Below, piece by piece: positions 42,429 to 52,130 of a stretch of 64,000 nucleotides of DNA (the first letter of the stretch is position 1; the number at the start of each line of letters is the position of its first letter). Under the pieces are notes generated by a model, which saw only the letters and a program-made list of their open reading frames with translations, searched no databases and was not told the origin of the DNA. The stretch is from Saprospiraceae bacterium (GTDB lineage: Bacteria > Bacteroidota > Bacteroidia > Chitinophagales > Saprospiraceae): contig JADJLN010000008.1 of assembly GCA_016710115.1 (NCBI GenBank), positions 163,008 through 227,007 on the forward strand, given 5' to 3'. Made by a program: the position numbers and the translations under genes.

Positions 42429-43150
42429 ATGCAATCATGGTCATTTGGCATCTTATGTTTTAATGAAGAGGGAACCCTGGAGAATGTCGTTCAGGAAGTA
42501 CTTGATCTGACCAAACAATGGGGAATAACGGATTATGAGATAATCCTGGTCGATGATGGAAGTGTTGACCAAACACCGATCATGATCCGGTCCCTTGCCG
42601 AGGCAAACAGCGATATTCGGCCTGTTTTGCATCCTCGCAACATGGGCATAGGAGCCGGTATACGAGATATCTATTTTCAGGCTACAAAGGACAATGTCAT
42701 TTTCATTCCCGGTGACGGACAGTTTGATGTTCAGGAGCTTTTGCCGTATCCGGCATTTGGCAATCAGACATTTCTCAGTTTCTACCGCAAAGAAAATCTC
42801 TCCTATTCAACCTTTCGCAACATCCTTTCTGCCTTCAACAAGTGGTTCAATCGGATTTTTCTCGGATTGGACATGAAGGATGTAAATTGGGTAAAAGCTT
42901 ATAAACGAAAAGAGATCATCCATCTGGATCTCAGAATCAAGAGCTCAGCCATAGAAAGTGAGATCTGTGCAAAACTGTTGATCAAAGGTCATCTCCCGCA
43001 TGAGATCCCATCCAGGTACCTCCCCCGGCGCGCAGGAACGAGCAAGGAGCAAGCTGGAAAACCATCTTTCGTGTTGTCCGCGAACTGGCCTCCCTCTTCT
43101 GGGCTGTCATCCTGTTCCGTATTTCTCAATCACGCAATCTATCAACATGA
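42429..43150 (+). CDS. Family 2 glycosyltransferase, dolichol-phosphate-mannose-synthase-like (one frameshift)
   Basis: A GT-A enzyme probably moving a sugar from a nucleotide donor to a lipid carrier. Visible: FGILCFNEEGTLENVVQEV, the nucleotide-binding IILVDDGSVDQTP, NMGIGAGIRD and the metal-binding PGDGQFDVQEL. The unshifted frame runs to 43328 as nonsense. A missing G near 43046 restores AGTSKGASWKTIFRVVREL and a C-terminal hydrophobic stretch (LASLFWAVILFRIS), ending with TGA at 43148-43150. That stop overlaps the next ATG (ATGA), supporting the correction and coupling. About 240 residues. First gene of the sugar operon. Confidence 0.85.
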
Positions 43151-44151
43151 TCCATATTGCCATTATCGGATTCGGATATTGGGGTCCCAATCTCACACGA
43201 AATTTTCACAATACACCGGGTTGTCAGGTTTCCCATATTCTGGACCTTTCAGAACATCAGCGGAATCGGGCAGCAGCCATGTATCCCGGGATGACCATGA
43301 CTGCCAATCTTCAAGATATACTCGATGATCCGACCGTTGATGCGCTCGTCATCGCCACCCCTGTGTATACCCATTTTGACCTGGCTTCCAGAGCGCTTCG
43401 CGCGGGCAAACATGTCCTGTTGGAAAAACCGATGACATCCACCGTCGATGAAGCCAATCAACTGATCGATCTGGCGGAAACATCAGGTCGTGTCCTGATG
43501 GTCGATCATACCTATCTCTATACCCCGGCTGTGAGGCAGATGAAAACCTATGTGGATGAGGGCATGCTGGGCCAACTGCAATATGTTGACAGTACCCGAA
43601 TCAATCTGGGTTTGTTTCAGACCGACGTGAATGTGCTCTGGGATCTCGCACCACATGACATTTCAATCTGTCGTCACCTGCTTGGCGGGAAGCCCGTTTC
43701 TGTCCAGGCTGTCGGCATGAGCCACACGGACAACCAACTGGAAAACATTGCCTTTCTCACCCTTTTCTATCCGGAAAACAGGATCGCCCATTTCAATTGC
43801 TCGTGGATCTCCCCGGTCAAGATCCGGCAGATGCTGGTTGGGGGTGATAAAAAAATGATTGTCTTTAATGACCTGGAAACAACCGAGAAACTGAGAATCT
43901 ATGATAAAGGATACACTGTGTTACCCCAGAGTGATCGGGAACGGATCCTTGTCGATTATCGGACCGGTGATATCATGATCCCGAAAATTCCTCAATTTGA
44001 AGCCCTCGCCGAATTGGCAAAAGACTTCAGGGATGCTATCCAGGAAGGGAAGGCTCCGGTATCTGATTATCTTAGCGGCCTGGAAGTTGTCGAAATCCTG
44101 GCAGCGGCAGATCGTTCGATCAAACAGAAAGGCCGGGAAATTATCCTCTAA
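43147..44151 (+). CDS. Gfo/Idh/MocA-family sugar-nucleotide oxidoreductase (WlbA/WbpB-like)
   Basis: A 334-residue NAD(P)-dependent dehydrogenase. The Rossmann motif IGFGYWGPNLTRNF opens the protein, followed by VIATPVYTHFDLA and the catalytic-lysine motif LLEKPMTSTVDEAN, then a C-terminal alpha-beta domain (WDLAPHDISICRHLLGGKP). With the acetyltransferase and DegT aminotransferase that follow, it forms the three-enzyme set that oxidises, aminates and acetylates C3 of a UDP-N-acetylhexosamine (uronic acid), as in WbpB/E/D. The substrate assignment is inferred from context. The start at 43147 overlaps the GT2 stop; an in-frame start at 43000 lies inside the GT2 gene and is rejected. Confidence 0.88.
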   Translation: MIHIAIIGFGYWGPNLTRNFHNTPGCQVSHILDLSEHQRNRAAAMYPGMTMTANLQDILDDPTVDALVIATPVYTHFDLASRALRAGKHVLLEKPMTSTVDEANQLIDLAETSGRVLMVDHTYLYTPAVRQMKTYVDEGMLGQLQYVDSTRINLGLFQTDVNVLWDLAPHDISICRHLLGGKPVSVQAVGMSHTDNQLENIAFLTLFYPENRIAHFNCSWISPVKIRQMLVGGDKKMIVFNDLETTEKLRIYDKGYTVLPQSDRERILVDYRTGDIMIPKIPQFEALAELAKDFRDAIQEGKAPVSDYLSGLEVVEILAAADRSIKQKGREIIL

Positions 44152-44161
44152 TTACCGCGTG

Positions 44162-44656
44162 ATGCAGATATTGAATATCGACAGTCAGCGCCAGCATCTG
44201 GTCAATGTCGAAGTGGGCGAAAATGTCCGCATTTTCGATTTTGTGAATGCCTACGGGTGTTCGATCGATGATGGCACAAAGGTGGGTTCATTTGTAGAAA
44301 TCCAGCGAGGCGCCCATATTGGTAAACACTGTAAAATATCCAGTCATACGTTCATCTGTGAAGGTGTGCGGATCGGAGATGGTGTCTTTGTCGGACATAA
44401 TGTTTCCTTCATCAATGATCTGTTCCCGCGTGCCGTGAATGCCGATGGCAGTCAACAAACAGATGCCGACTGGCATGTCGTGACGACTGAAATCGGGGAT
44501 CGTGTATCCATAGGTACAAGTGCGACCATTCTTGGGGGAATCAAGATTGGTGAAGGTGCCCTGATCGGTGCCGGCTCGGTGGTCACAAAAGACATTCCAC
44601 CGAAAGCAGTCGTGGTGGGTAATCCTGGACGAATAATCAGATATCTCGAAGATTGA
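44162..44656 (+). CDS. Left-handed beta-helix sugar N-acetyltransferase (WlbB/WbpD-like)
   Basis: A 164-residue acetyl-CoA-dependent transferase built of hexapeptide repeats (VGENVRIFDFVNAYGCSI, GAHIGKHCKISSHTFICEGV, IGDRVSIGTSATILGGI, IGEGALIGAGSVVTKDI) and the closing V-G-N-P-G-R-I-I. The His/Asn-rich loop after GVFVGHNVSFINDLFPR fits the WbpD-type active site, which acetylates the 3-amino group of UDP-2-acetamido-3-amino sugars. Such enzymes are trimers. It starts 10 bp after the oxidoreductase and ends 2 bp before the DegT start codon. Confidence 0.88.
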   Translation: MQILNIDSQRQHLVNVEVGENVRIFDFVNAYGCSIDDGTKVGSFVEIQRGAHIGKHCKISSHTFICEGVRIGDGVFVGHNVSFINDLFPRAVNADGSQQTDADWHVVTTEIGDRVSIGTSATILGGIKIGEGALIGAGSVVTKDIPPKAVVVGNPGRIIRYLED

Positions 44657-44658
44657 AT

Positions 44659-45759
44659 ATGGAACAAGTACCATTTTTAAACCTGAGTCGGCAATATCAA
44701 CAGATTCAGGCCGATGTGCACCGCGAGTGGGATCAGGTCCTGTCACAGACAGCATTTGCAGGAGGTCCTTTTGTGACCCGGTTTGAAGAAGCATTTGCCA
44801 GGTATTGTCAGTCGGAATATGCAGCTGGAGTGAATACAGGTACGAGTGCCTTGCACCTTGCCATGCTGGCTCTGGGTATTGGCCCCGGGGATGAAGTCAT
44901 CGTACCCGGTAATACGTTTGTCGCCACTGCCTGGGGCGTATCCTATTGTGGGGCTACTCCTGTTTTTGTGGATTGTGACGAATACCACAACCTGGATCCA
45001 GATGCAACTGAGCAGGCTATCACCAAACAGACAAAAGCAATAGCTGGAGTTCACCTGTATGGCCAACCGTGCAAGTTGGACGAATTGAGGGTCATCGCAA
45101 ATCGACACAATCTCTACTTGATCGAAGATGCCGCACAAGCCCATGGTGCGTTGTACAAAGGACGTCGGGCAGGCAGTATCGGCGATATAGCTGCCTTTTC
45201 TTTTTATCCGGGTAAAAATCTGGGAGCCTACGGAGAAGGTGGAGGGATCACCACCAATCAAAAGGAATGGATAGACCATATCTATCGTCTCCGCAATCAT
45301 GGGTCAGATCAGCGATATTATCATGAAGAGATCGGCTACAACATGCGCATGGACGGGCTTCAGGCGGCTGTGCTTTCGATAAAACTCAACCACCTGGATG
45401 AGTGGAATGATGGACGCCGTCTGGTTGCAAGCAACTACTTGAACAACATAAACAACCCTGGCGTAACCATGCCCAAAGTCCTGGATGGCACCGTCCCGGT
45501 ATGGCACTTGTTTGTCGTCCAAACTGCTGATCGTGAACGCATGATGCGTCATTTACTCGACAAGGGAGTTCAGTCTGCTTTGCATTATCCTGTGCCCTGT
45601 CATTTACAGAAAGCATATGCATTCCTCGGATATAAGGAGGGTGATCTGCCGAGGAGTGAAGCATTGGCCTCCACCTGTGTTTCCTTGCCGATGTTTGCCG
45701 AACTGACGCAAGAGGAACAGGAGCGAGTTATTGATGCAGTCAATTCATATAACGCCTGA
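44659..45759 (+). CDS. DegT/DnrJ/EryC1-family sugar aminotransferase (WlbC/WbpE-like)
   Basis: A 366-residue PLP enzyme that aminates a 3-keto nucleotide sugar. It shows the N-terminal VPFLNLSRQYQQIQ, GTSALHLAMLALGIGPGDEV, VIVPGNTFVATAWG, the PLP-binding EDAAQAHGALYKG and the PLP lysine in FSFYPGKNLGAYGEGG, then NMRMDGLQAAVLSIKL and HYPVPCHLQKAY. The start is the ATG at 44659, 2 bp after the acetyltransferase stop; the TTG at 44653 is rejected. Intact. Together with its two upstream neighbours it should yield a 2,3-diacetamido-2,3-dideoxy sugar for a surface polysaccharide or glycan. Confidence 0.92.
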   Translation: MEQVPFLNLSRQYQQIQADVHREWDQVLSQTAFAGGPFVTRFEEAFARYCQSEYAAGVNTGTSALHLAMLALGIGPGDEVIVPGNTFVATAWGVSYCGATPVFVDCDEYHNLDPDATEQAITKQTKAIAGVHLYGQPCKLDELRVIANRHNLYLIEDAAQAHGALYKGRRAGSIGDIAAFSFYPGKNLGAYGEGGGITTNQKEWIDHIYRLRNHGSDQRYYHEEIGYNMRMDGLQAAVLSIKLNHLDEWNDGRRLVASNYLNNINNPGVTMPKVLDGTVPVWHLFVVQTADRERMMRHLLDKGVQSALHYPVPCHLQKAYAFLGYKEGDLPRSEALASTCVSLPMFAELTQEEQERVIDAVNSYNA

Positions 45760-45765
45760 TCTGAT

Positions 45766-47981
45766 ATGGCTCAGAAAAAACAGAAATCCAAACCCACCCG
45801 ACCGAGGGAGCAATCTGTCCACCCTTCGTCTCCACCAGCATACTTGACCTGGTTGTCGCATTGGCCAACCTGGTGGGACGATTCCGGTTCGTCCCGTTTG
45901 AGGAATATCTTTCTGGCAGTTGCCGGCATTGGATTGGTCTGGATGATCTGGGCCGGGCAGGGTACGGGAATCAACGGCGATGACCGGATGCAGAATGAGT
46001 ACGAACAGGCATTGATTTCCTGGTATGCTTCCGGTGGCGCGGATACAACGGCATTGAATCTGCCAAAGACCAAAATGCATTATTACGGCGGGTTTTTTGA
46101 AGTCATATCCGGGGCTACCAATCGATTATTGGGATATGATTCTCCAGAGGTAGAAGGTTATCATCGGGTCAGGCATGCCTGGAACGCCTTGTTCGGTTGG
46201 ACAGCTATATTATTTGCAGCCCTTCTGGTCGGTGCTTTTGCAGGATGGGAAGGAGCCATTGTGGGTTTTCTGGTGCTTTTCCTCAGCCCCCGGTTCCTAG
46301 GCCATGGAGTGATGAATCCGAAGGATATCCCGTTCGCCACGGGGTATATCATGAGTTTGTATTTTATCCTGTCCTGGCTCAGGTCAATGCCAAAACCATC
46401 CTGGAAGACATTGGCCGGCCTGTCTTCTGGTCTGGGCATTGCATTGGGTGTGCGATCGGGAGGGCTGATTCTGTTTGCCATTTTCGGTTTGTTTGCCTTC
46501 TTGCATTTCCTGTCAAACAGATCTTCACAGATTTCACGCACGCAATTATTCGGTCAGTACCTCAAATGGGGACTCATTCCGGTGATCTGTGGTCTGCTGA
46601 TCACACTGGCATTCTGGCCATATGCACTGCAATCCCCGATTCAGCATATCTCCGATTCGTTGTCCGAATTGTCCAATTACGGGGTCAATATCCGCCTGTT
46701 GTTCAATGGTGACATGGTTTTTGCCCAAAGTCTTCCATTGGACTACCTGCCCCGCTGGGTATATGTCACCGTTCCTTTGTTTGTGCTAACAGGCTGGTTG
46801 GCAGGATTGATCTTTTTAACAGGAATGTTCCGACGCTATGGGACGTTGCCCATGTTGCTTCTGGGATTTGCCTTCCTTTTCCGTTTGTGTATGTCATCTA
46901 TCAGGGATCGACTCTCTATGATGGCTGGAGGCATATGATCTTTCCCTATACGTCGGGTGCTGTGCTGGCAAGCATGGGGATCATTCATCTCTATCGGAGA
47001 TTTTCGAGCGTATCCTGGATCAAACCGGCGGTACTTGGGTTGGTCGGGATCATGGCACTTGATCCGCTCATCTTTATTGTTCGGAATCCTTTCTTGTGTT
47101 ATATCTATTTTTCTCCCGTCCAGGGTGGTGTGGCTGGCGCATTGGGTCATTATGAAACCGACTACTGGGGCAATTCTGTCAAACAGGGAATCGAATGGCT
47201 TGAAGATCAAGGAATTATCCATGAAGGAATGCAGAATGAAGTGACGATCGCATCCAACTTCGGTTATCAGTTGGATAAGTATCTGACGCGCTTCGGAAAC
47301 AAGGTCAAACCGGTTTATGTCCGTTACCGGCAACGGCATGATGCAGATTGGGATTACGGCCTGTTCCAGTCCCGATTCATTGATGGATCCTACATACGCC
47401 AGGGAAGCTGGCCACCTGTGCCAACCGTTCATACGATAGACGTCAATTCTACTCCGGTCCTGGCCATTGTAAAGAGCCCGGGGAAGGCAGCATTTGCGGG
47501 GATCAATGCACAGAAGCAGAATCAATTTGCCGAAGCAATTCCTCTCCTTGAAGAGGCAATCAAACAAGATCCTGGAGATGAAATAGCTTTATCCACTCTC
47601 GCATTCTGCTTCATCAATACAGGTCAGACTGATCTGGCCAAAACAGCATTGGACAATACGTTCAAGGTTGACCCGGAAAATCTGACAGCAGCGAATTATC
47701 TTGGACTCTATCACATCAACCGGAATGAGATCGAGCCGGCCATTCGTGCTTTTGAACGGGCTGCCGAATTACAGGAGAACAACTTCTTTGCCTATTACTA
47801 GCTGGCATCACTGGAACTCCAACGCAACAACCTGAATATTGCACTGGATTATGCAAAAAAAGCAGTGGCGACAAATCCTCGATTCAAGGGTGCATATGAA
47901 CTGGCTGCCTCAATTTTTGACAAAATGGGTGATGCCGGGAATGCCAATGCCTATCGGAATGCAGCCTCACAATTGAAATAA
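45766..47981 (+). CDS. Membrane GT39-like glycosyltransferase fused to C-terminal TPRs (frameshift and in-frame TAG)
   Basis: About 738 residues in three pieces: 45766-46938, 46887-47801 and the rest to 47981. The N-terminal 450 residues carry about nine membrane helices; an early luminal loop (GTGINGDDRMQNEYEQAL) and SPRFLGHGVMNPKDIPFAT recall lipid-linked-sugar-dependent ArnT/PMT-type transferases. The C-terminal 160 residues are TPR units (NQFAEAIPLLEEAIKQDPGD, TDLAKTALDNTFKVDPENL, ALDYAKKAVATNP). Four T at 46877-46880 should be five (AFLFPFVYVIYQGSTLYDG). The TAG at 47799-47801, inside the TPR sequence FFAYY-LASLELQRNN, is in frame with the rest. Gaps to both neighbours are 6-7 bp, so it is part of the sugar operon. 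Confidence 0.8.
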
Positions 47982-47988
47982 CAGGAGA

Positions 47989-49530
47989 ATGAATAACAAA
48001 CTGCAACGGTTGCGCGAATTGCATGCAGAGGCCTTTGAAGGGGGTGGTGAAAAACGGATTGCCAAGCAGCACGAAAAGGGCAAGTTGACTGCTCGTGAGC
48101 GTATTCATTTTCTACTGGATGAAGGCTCATTTGAGGAAATCGGGATGTTTGTCACCCATCGAACGACGGATTTTGGTATGGATCGTCAGAAAATTCTGGG
48201 TGATGGGGTCATTACCGGGTATGGATCCATACATGGCCGACTGGTCTATGTGTTTGCACAGGACTTTACAGTGTTTGGAGGTTCACTTTCGGAAACCCAT
48301 GCCGAGAAGATCTGCAAGATCATGGATATGGCAATGAAGGTCGGTGCACCATTGATCGGTCTGAACGACAGTGGAGGTGCCCGAATCCAGGAAGGTGTCA
48401 GCTCTCTGGGAGGCTATGCAGACATCTTTTACCGAAATGTAAGGGCATCTGGTGTAATTCCACAAATCTCTGCTGTGATGGGGCCTTGTGCAGGAGGAGC
48501 GGTGTATTCCCCAGCCATTACCGACTTCATTCTGATGGTTGAAGACACTTCCTATATGTTTGTAACTGGTCCGAATGTGGTCAAAACAGTGACCAATGAG
48601 GAGGTCACAAGTGAAGCTTTGGGTGGTGCCATGACTCATGCCAGTAAAAGCGGAGTGACCCATCTTACGGCACCAAATGACATTGAGTGCCTGGCAATGA
48701 TTCGACAGTTGTTGTCATACATGCCTCAGAATTGTGAGGAGAAGCCGGCGGATCTCGCTTATACCATTGAAGAAGAGCTCCGACCAGAGTTGGGTGGGTT
48801 AATACCCGATAATCCCAATCAGCCTTACGATATGCGTGGTGTGATCACCGGCATTATGGATGAACTGTCATTCATGGAGATTCATCCTCTTTATGCAGAT
48901 AATCTGGTCGTCGGGTTTGCTCGTCTGGGTGGGAAAAGTGTTGGTATTGTTGCCAACCAACCGATGAGTCTTGCCGGAGTCTTGGATGTAGACAGCTCAA
49001 AAAAAGGCGCACGTTTTGTCCGTTTCTGCGATTCATTTAATATTCCGCTTCTGGTACTTGTGGACGTCCCAGGGTTTTTGCCAGGTACAGATCAGGAGTG
49101 GAATGCGATCATTACAAATGGAGCCAAGCTGCTCTATGCCTTCAGTGAAGCGACTGTACCTCGAATCACGCTGATTACAAGGAAGGCTTACTGAGGTGCT
49201 TATGATGTAATGAACTCAAAACATATCGGAGCAGATCTGAATTTTGCCTGGCCTTCAGCTGAAATCGCTGTAATGGGTGCCAAAGGGGCGATAGAGATCA
49301 TTTTCAAAAAAGAGATTGATGAAGCTGTTGATCGCGAACAAAAGATGAAGGAAAAGGAAGAGGAATATCTGACCACTTTTGCCAATCCCTACAAAGCAGC
49401 GAATCGAGGGTTTATAGACGAAGTGATCGATCCGAAAGATACCCGCAGAAAATTGATCAAAGGCTTCCAGATGCTGGAACATAAGGTCGATAAACTCCCA
49501 GCAAAAAAACACGGCAATATCCCTCTTTGA
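47989..49530 (+). CDS. Acyl-CoA (propionyl-CoA type) carboxylase beta subunit (in-frame TGA)
   Basis: A 513-residue carboxyltransferase that moves CO2 from carboxybiotin to an acyl-CoA. The N half has LTARERIHFLLDEGSFEEIG, QDFTVFGGSLSETHAEKI, NDSGGARIQEGVSSLGGYA and MGPCAGGAVYSPAITDF; the C half has LVDVPGFLPGTDQEWNAII, GADLNFAWPSAEIAVMGAKG and GFIDEVIDP. A TGA at 49192-49194 separates two same-frame pieces (47989-49194, 49210-49530); the family reads T-R-K-A-Y-G-G-A-Y-D-V-M, so GGA is the expected codon. It starts 7 bp after the GT39-TPR gene, an odd place for this enzyme, and may work with the biotin carboxylase at 18766. A terminator follows. Confidence 0.93.
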
Positions 49531-49567
49531 GGAATACACTCTCGAATAGAAGTGGCTTAGAATGAAA

Positions 49568-49605
49568 AACGCCAGCGTCGGGTTTGTCCCAACGCTGGCG
49601 TTTTT
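49568..49605. terminator. Bidirectional terminator between pccB-like gene and the Cys-rich protein gene
   Basis: Inverted repeat AACGCCAGCGT / ACGCTGGCGTT (49568-49603) with T5 on the plus strand and TTTTT on the minus strand. Confidence 0.85.
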
Positions 49606-49626
49606 CCTATTCAGGTAGGAGAGTAC

Positions 49627-52055
49627 CTAGGGTACAAAGACCTTTCTCACCATACGGCCATCAGCAAAAGTGACCTGGACAATGGCAATACCTGTTACAG
49701 GTAAGATGTCAACATCAACCAGTTGGAGGTCACCTTGTATCGGTGTAGTATTCGCCAGTTGTCTACCCATCGCATCAACGACCAGGATGTGACGAATGAT
49801 CGACCCTGTATTCGTGATGATTCGTAATCCCCTGGAACCCGGCATCACATGGACTGCAAAGCTGGATTTATGCTCGTCTGAACCAGCATCGGAACCTTCC
49901 TTGAACGTGGAATTGAACCCGGCTTCAGTGGAACCTTGCTGTTTGTCATTGGATGCCTTAACGGTATAAACCGGCATCTGAACACAGGAAGGCGGCTCGA
50001 ACTCAGCAGTTTTACAGCAATCTGGATGATCATTGATACATACTTTCAATTCGTCGATATTGAAACCACCTGCAGGAAAGTTGATGGTTAATGGCAAGTC
50101 AGCCAGAGGATAGTACCCGAAATAATCACCATTAGTCCAAACCTCGAAATAGTCGTTGCCCGGATTTTGTACCTGGAAGTTGATCGTGACCAGATAGGAA
50201 CTGTCGCCTGTACATTCACCCACAACTACTTCCAGATCATAGATCTCGCATGGTTCGACATTACAGCACACTTTTCCGACATCAATTCCCTTACTGCAAT
50301 CTTCAAACTCATTGTCTTTGACGACAAATTCATACTCCTTATCGCAATCGCCTTCGAATGGTCCCAGAATGATCAGGAGGAATCATAGGAAAATGATCCA
50401 TAATTCATGCCGTTCCCCAGGATTGAAAATCCTTGCGAGCCCGGATTCATGGCAATGAAATTAATGGTTACGTAAAACAGATCGTCTTCATTACAATCAC
50501 CTACGTTTGCTTCCAGTTCCTTGATGCTGCAATCGTCGTTGTTGCCACAATCCTTGGTATCAAACTCTTTGACCGCGCAGCAGCCTTCATTGTCATTGTC
50601 ACACACTTTGATCCAGTCATTGTTGCCTCCACTCTTGGGGAAGTTGGTAATCGTCAGTGGCAGCTGAGCATATTGATAGTACCCGAAGAAGCTCCCATTG
50701 GCAAACAGGTCAAAGCTGGCACCATTCACATTCTGATAGTTGAAATTGATGAGGAGGGTATACGTGGAATCTGAAGTACACTCCCCTTTGTCAACAACCA
50801 GATCCCATATTTCACAATCGCCGTTACCGCCACATTCCTTGGTATCAAACTCCTTGATCGCACAGCAACCTTCGTTGTCATTGTCACACACTTTGATCCA
50901 GTCATTGTTGCCTCCACTCTTGGGGAAGTTGGTGATCGTCAGTGGCAGCTGAGCATATTGATAGTACCCGAAGAAGCTCCCATTGGCAAACAGGTCAAAA
51001 CTCGCACCGTTTACATTCTGATATTCAAAATCGATCGTCAGCACATAAGTTGAATCCGAGGTGCATTCGCCTTTCTCGACGACCAGATCATAGAGATGGC
51101 ACTCTCCGTCACAGCACACTTCCCCAAGGACGAACTCCGCTTTGCAGTCAGGATTATCGACATCCTTGACCACGAATTCGTAATCCGTTTCACAGTCGCC
51201 CTCCAGCGGGCCAAACGTGATAAACAGGTCATTGTAATTGAATGTCCCGTATTGAACCCCGTTCCCCTGAACGGTAAAGCCGTTATTGCCCACATTGGCA
51301 AAATTGAAATCGAGATCGACAAGAAATTTTCCATCCTCGCAATCATGGGCTTCCACGATCAGGTCCCAGATTTCACAGCCGTTGAAATTTGAGCAATCCT
51401 TTGTATCAAACTCCTTGACTTTACAACAATCCTCGAGTTCGTGGTCGCAGATCTTGATCCAGTCATTATTGTTGCCACTTTTCGGAAAGTCAGTAATAGT
51501 CAGAGGAAGATCTGTGTACAGGTATTGGTTATCATACACACCGTTGAACCACAAGTCGAAATAATCGCTCCCGACATTCTGGTATTCGAAGTTGATCGTG
51601 ATCGTGTAGGATTCTTCCGATGTACAATCCCCTTTGATTACTGACACTTCTGTAATTGAGCAATCATTGAAATTGCCGCATTCCTTAGATGCAAATTCCT
51701 TGATTCGGCAGCACCCAGGATTGTCATTATCGCAGATCTTGATCCAGTCGTTGTTGTTTCCGGATTTGGGAAAGTTGGGAATCGTGATCGGCAGATCTGC
51801 ATATTCATAATACCCGAAAAACACACCGTTAGCCCACAGATCGAAATAATCGCTTTGCACATCTTCATATTCGAAGTTGATCCAGAGTGTGTATGTCGTA
51901 TCTGAAGTACAATCTCCCTTCTCTACGACTACATCCCAAATCTCGCAAGCCTTTGCAGATTGGGGTATACTGATCATCGTCAGTGTCAGGAAGAAACCAA
52001 GCAGCAAACTCAAGCTGAAATGGCCAGGGCTGAGGGGGGTATTCGAGTTCTTCAT
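49627..52055 (-). CDS. Cysteine-rich seven-repeat secreted protein with T9SS-type C-terminus (one frameshift)
   Basis: About 809 residues in pieces 50373-52130 and 49627-50271, with a T missing near 50382. A signal peptide ends S-I-P-Q-S-A-K-A before the first repeat. Seven repeats of about 85-95 residues each start with C-x-I/L-x-x-L/V-x-V-x-x-G-x-C. Two types alternate as A-A-B-A-A-B-A: type A has FPKSGNNNDWIKICDNDN and a following C-C pair; type B has GPLEGDC, YEFVVKD and V-C-C. After repeat 7 there is a T/S/K linker and a sorting-domain-like tail ending G-R-M-V-R-K-V-F-V-P. No known domain recognised. The ATG at 52055 is chosen for the signal peptide and the promoter upstream. Probably an adhesin, matrix or carbohydrate-binding surface protein, by analogy only. 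Confidence 0.75.
50549..51040. repeat. Two near-identical direct repeats, 285 bp apart, within the Cys-rich gene
   Basis: About 200 bp at 50549-50755 recurs almost unchanged at 50834-51040, offset exactly 285 bp (95 codons), covering the type A motif of repeats 5 and 4. Other repeats in the gene are clearly more diverged, so this copy is recent or homogenised. Confidence 0.85.
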
Positions 52056-52073
52056 ATTTTGTGGTACTTCTAT

Positions 52074-52081
52074 CAAAGATA
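52074..52081 (-). promoter_or_regulatory. Candidate -7 element of the Cys-rich protein gene
   Basis: TATCTTTG on the minus strand matches TAnnTTTG and lies 19 bp before the ATG at 52055; supports that start over the one at 52130. Confidence 0.45.
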
Positions 52082-52130
52082 ATGCAGAATAGAGCACCAC
52101 TTTGGATAAATCGCTGCTTGAACCAGACAT

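Noticed and set aside
49192..49194. UGA read as Gly (as in SR1/Gracilibacteria) or as selenocysteine
   Set aside because: Many genes here end normally with TGA (for example secG region, GT2, yfcE), other in-frame stops are TAG, and the position is a conserved Gly, not a Cys; no SECIS-like structure is needed to explain a single base change.
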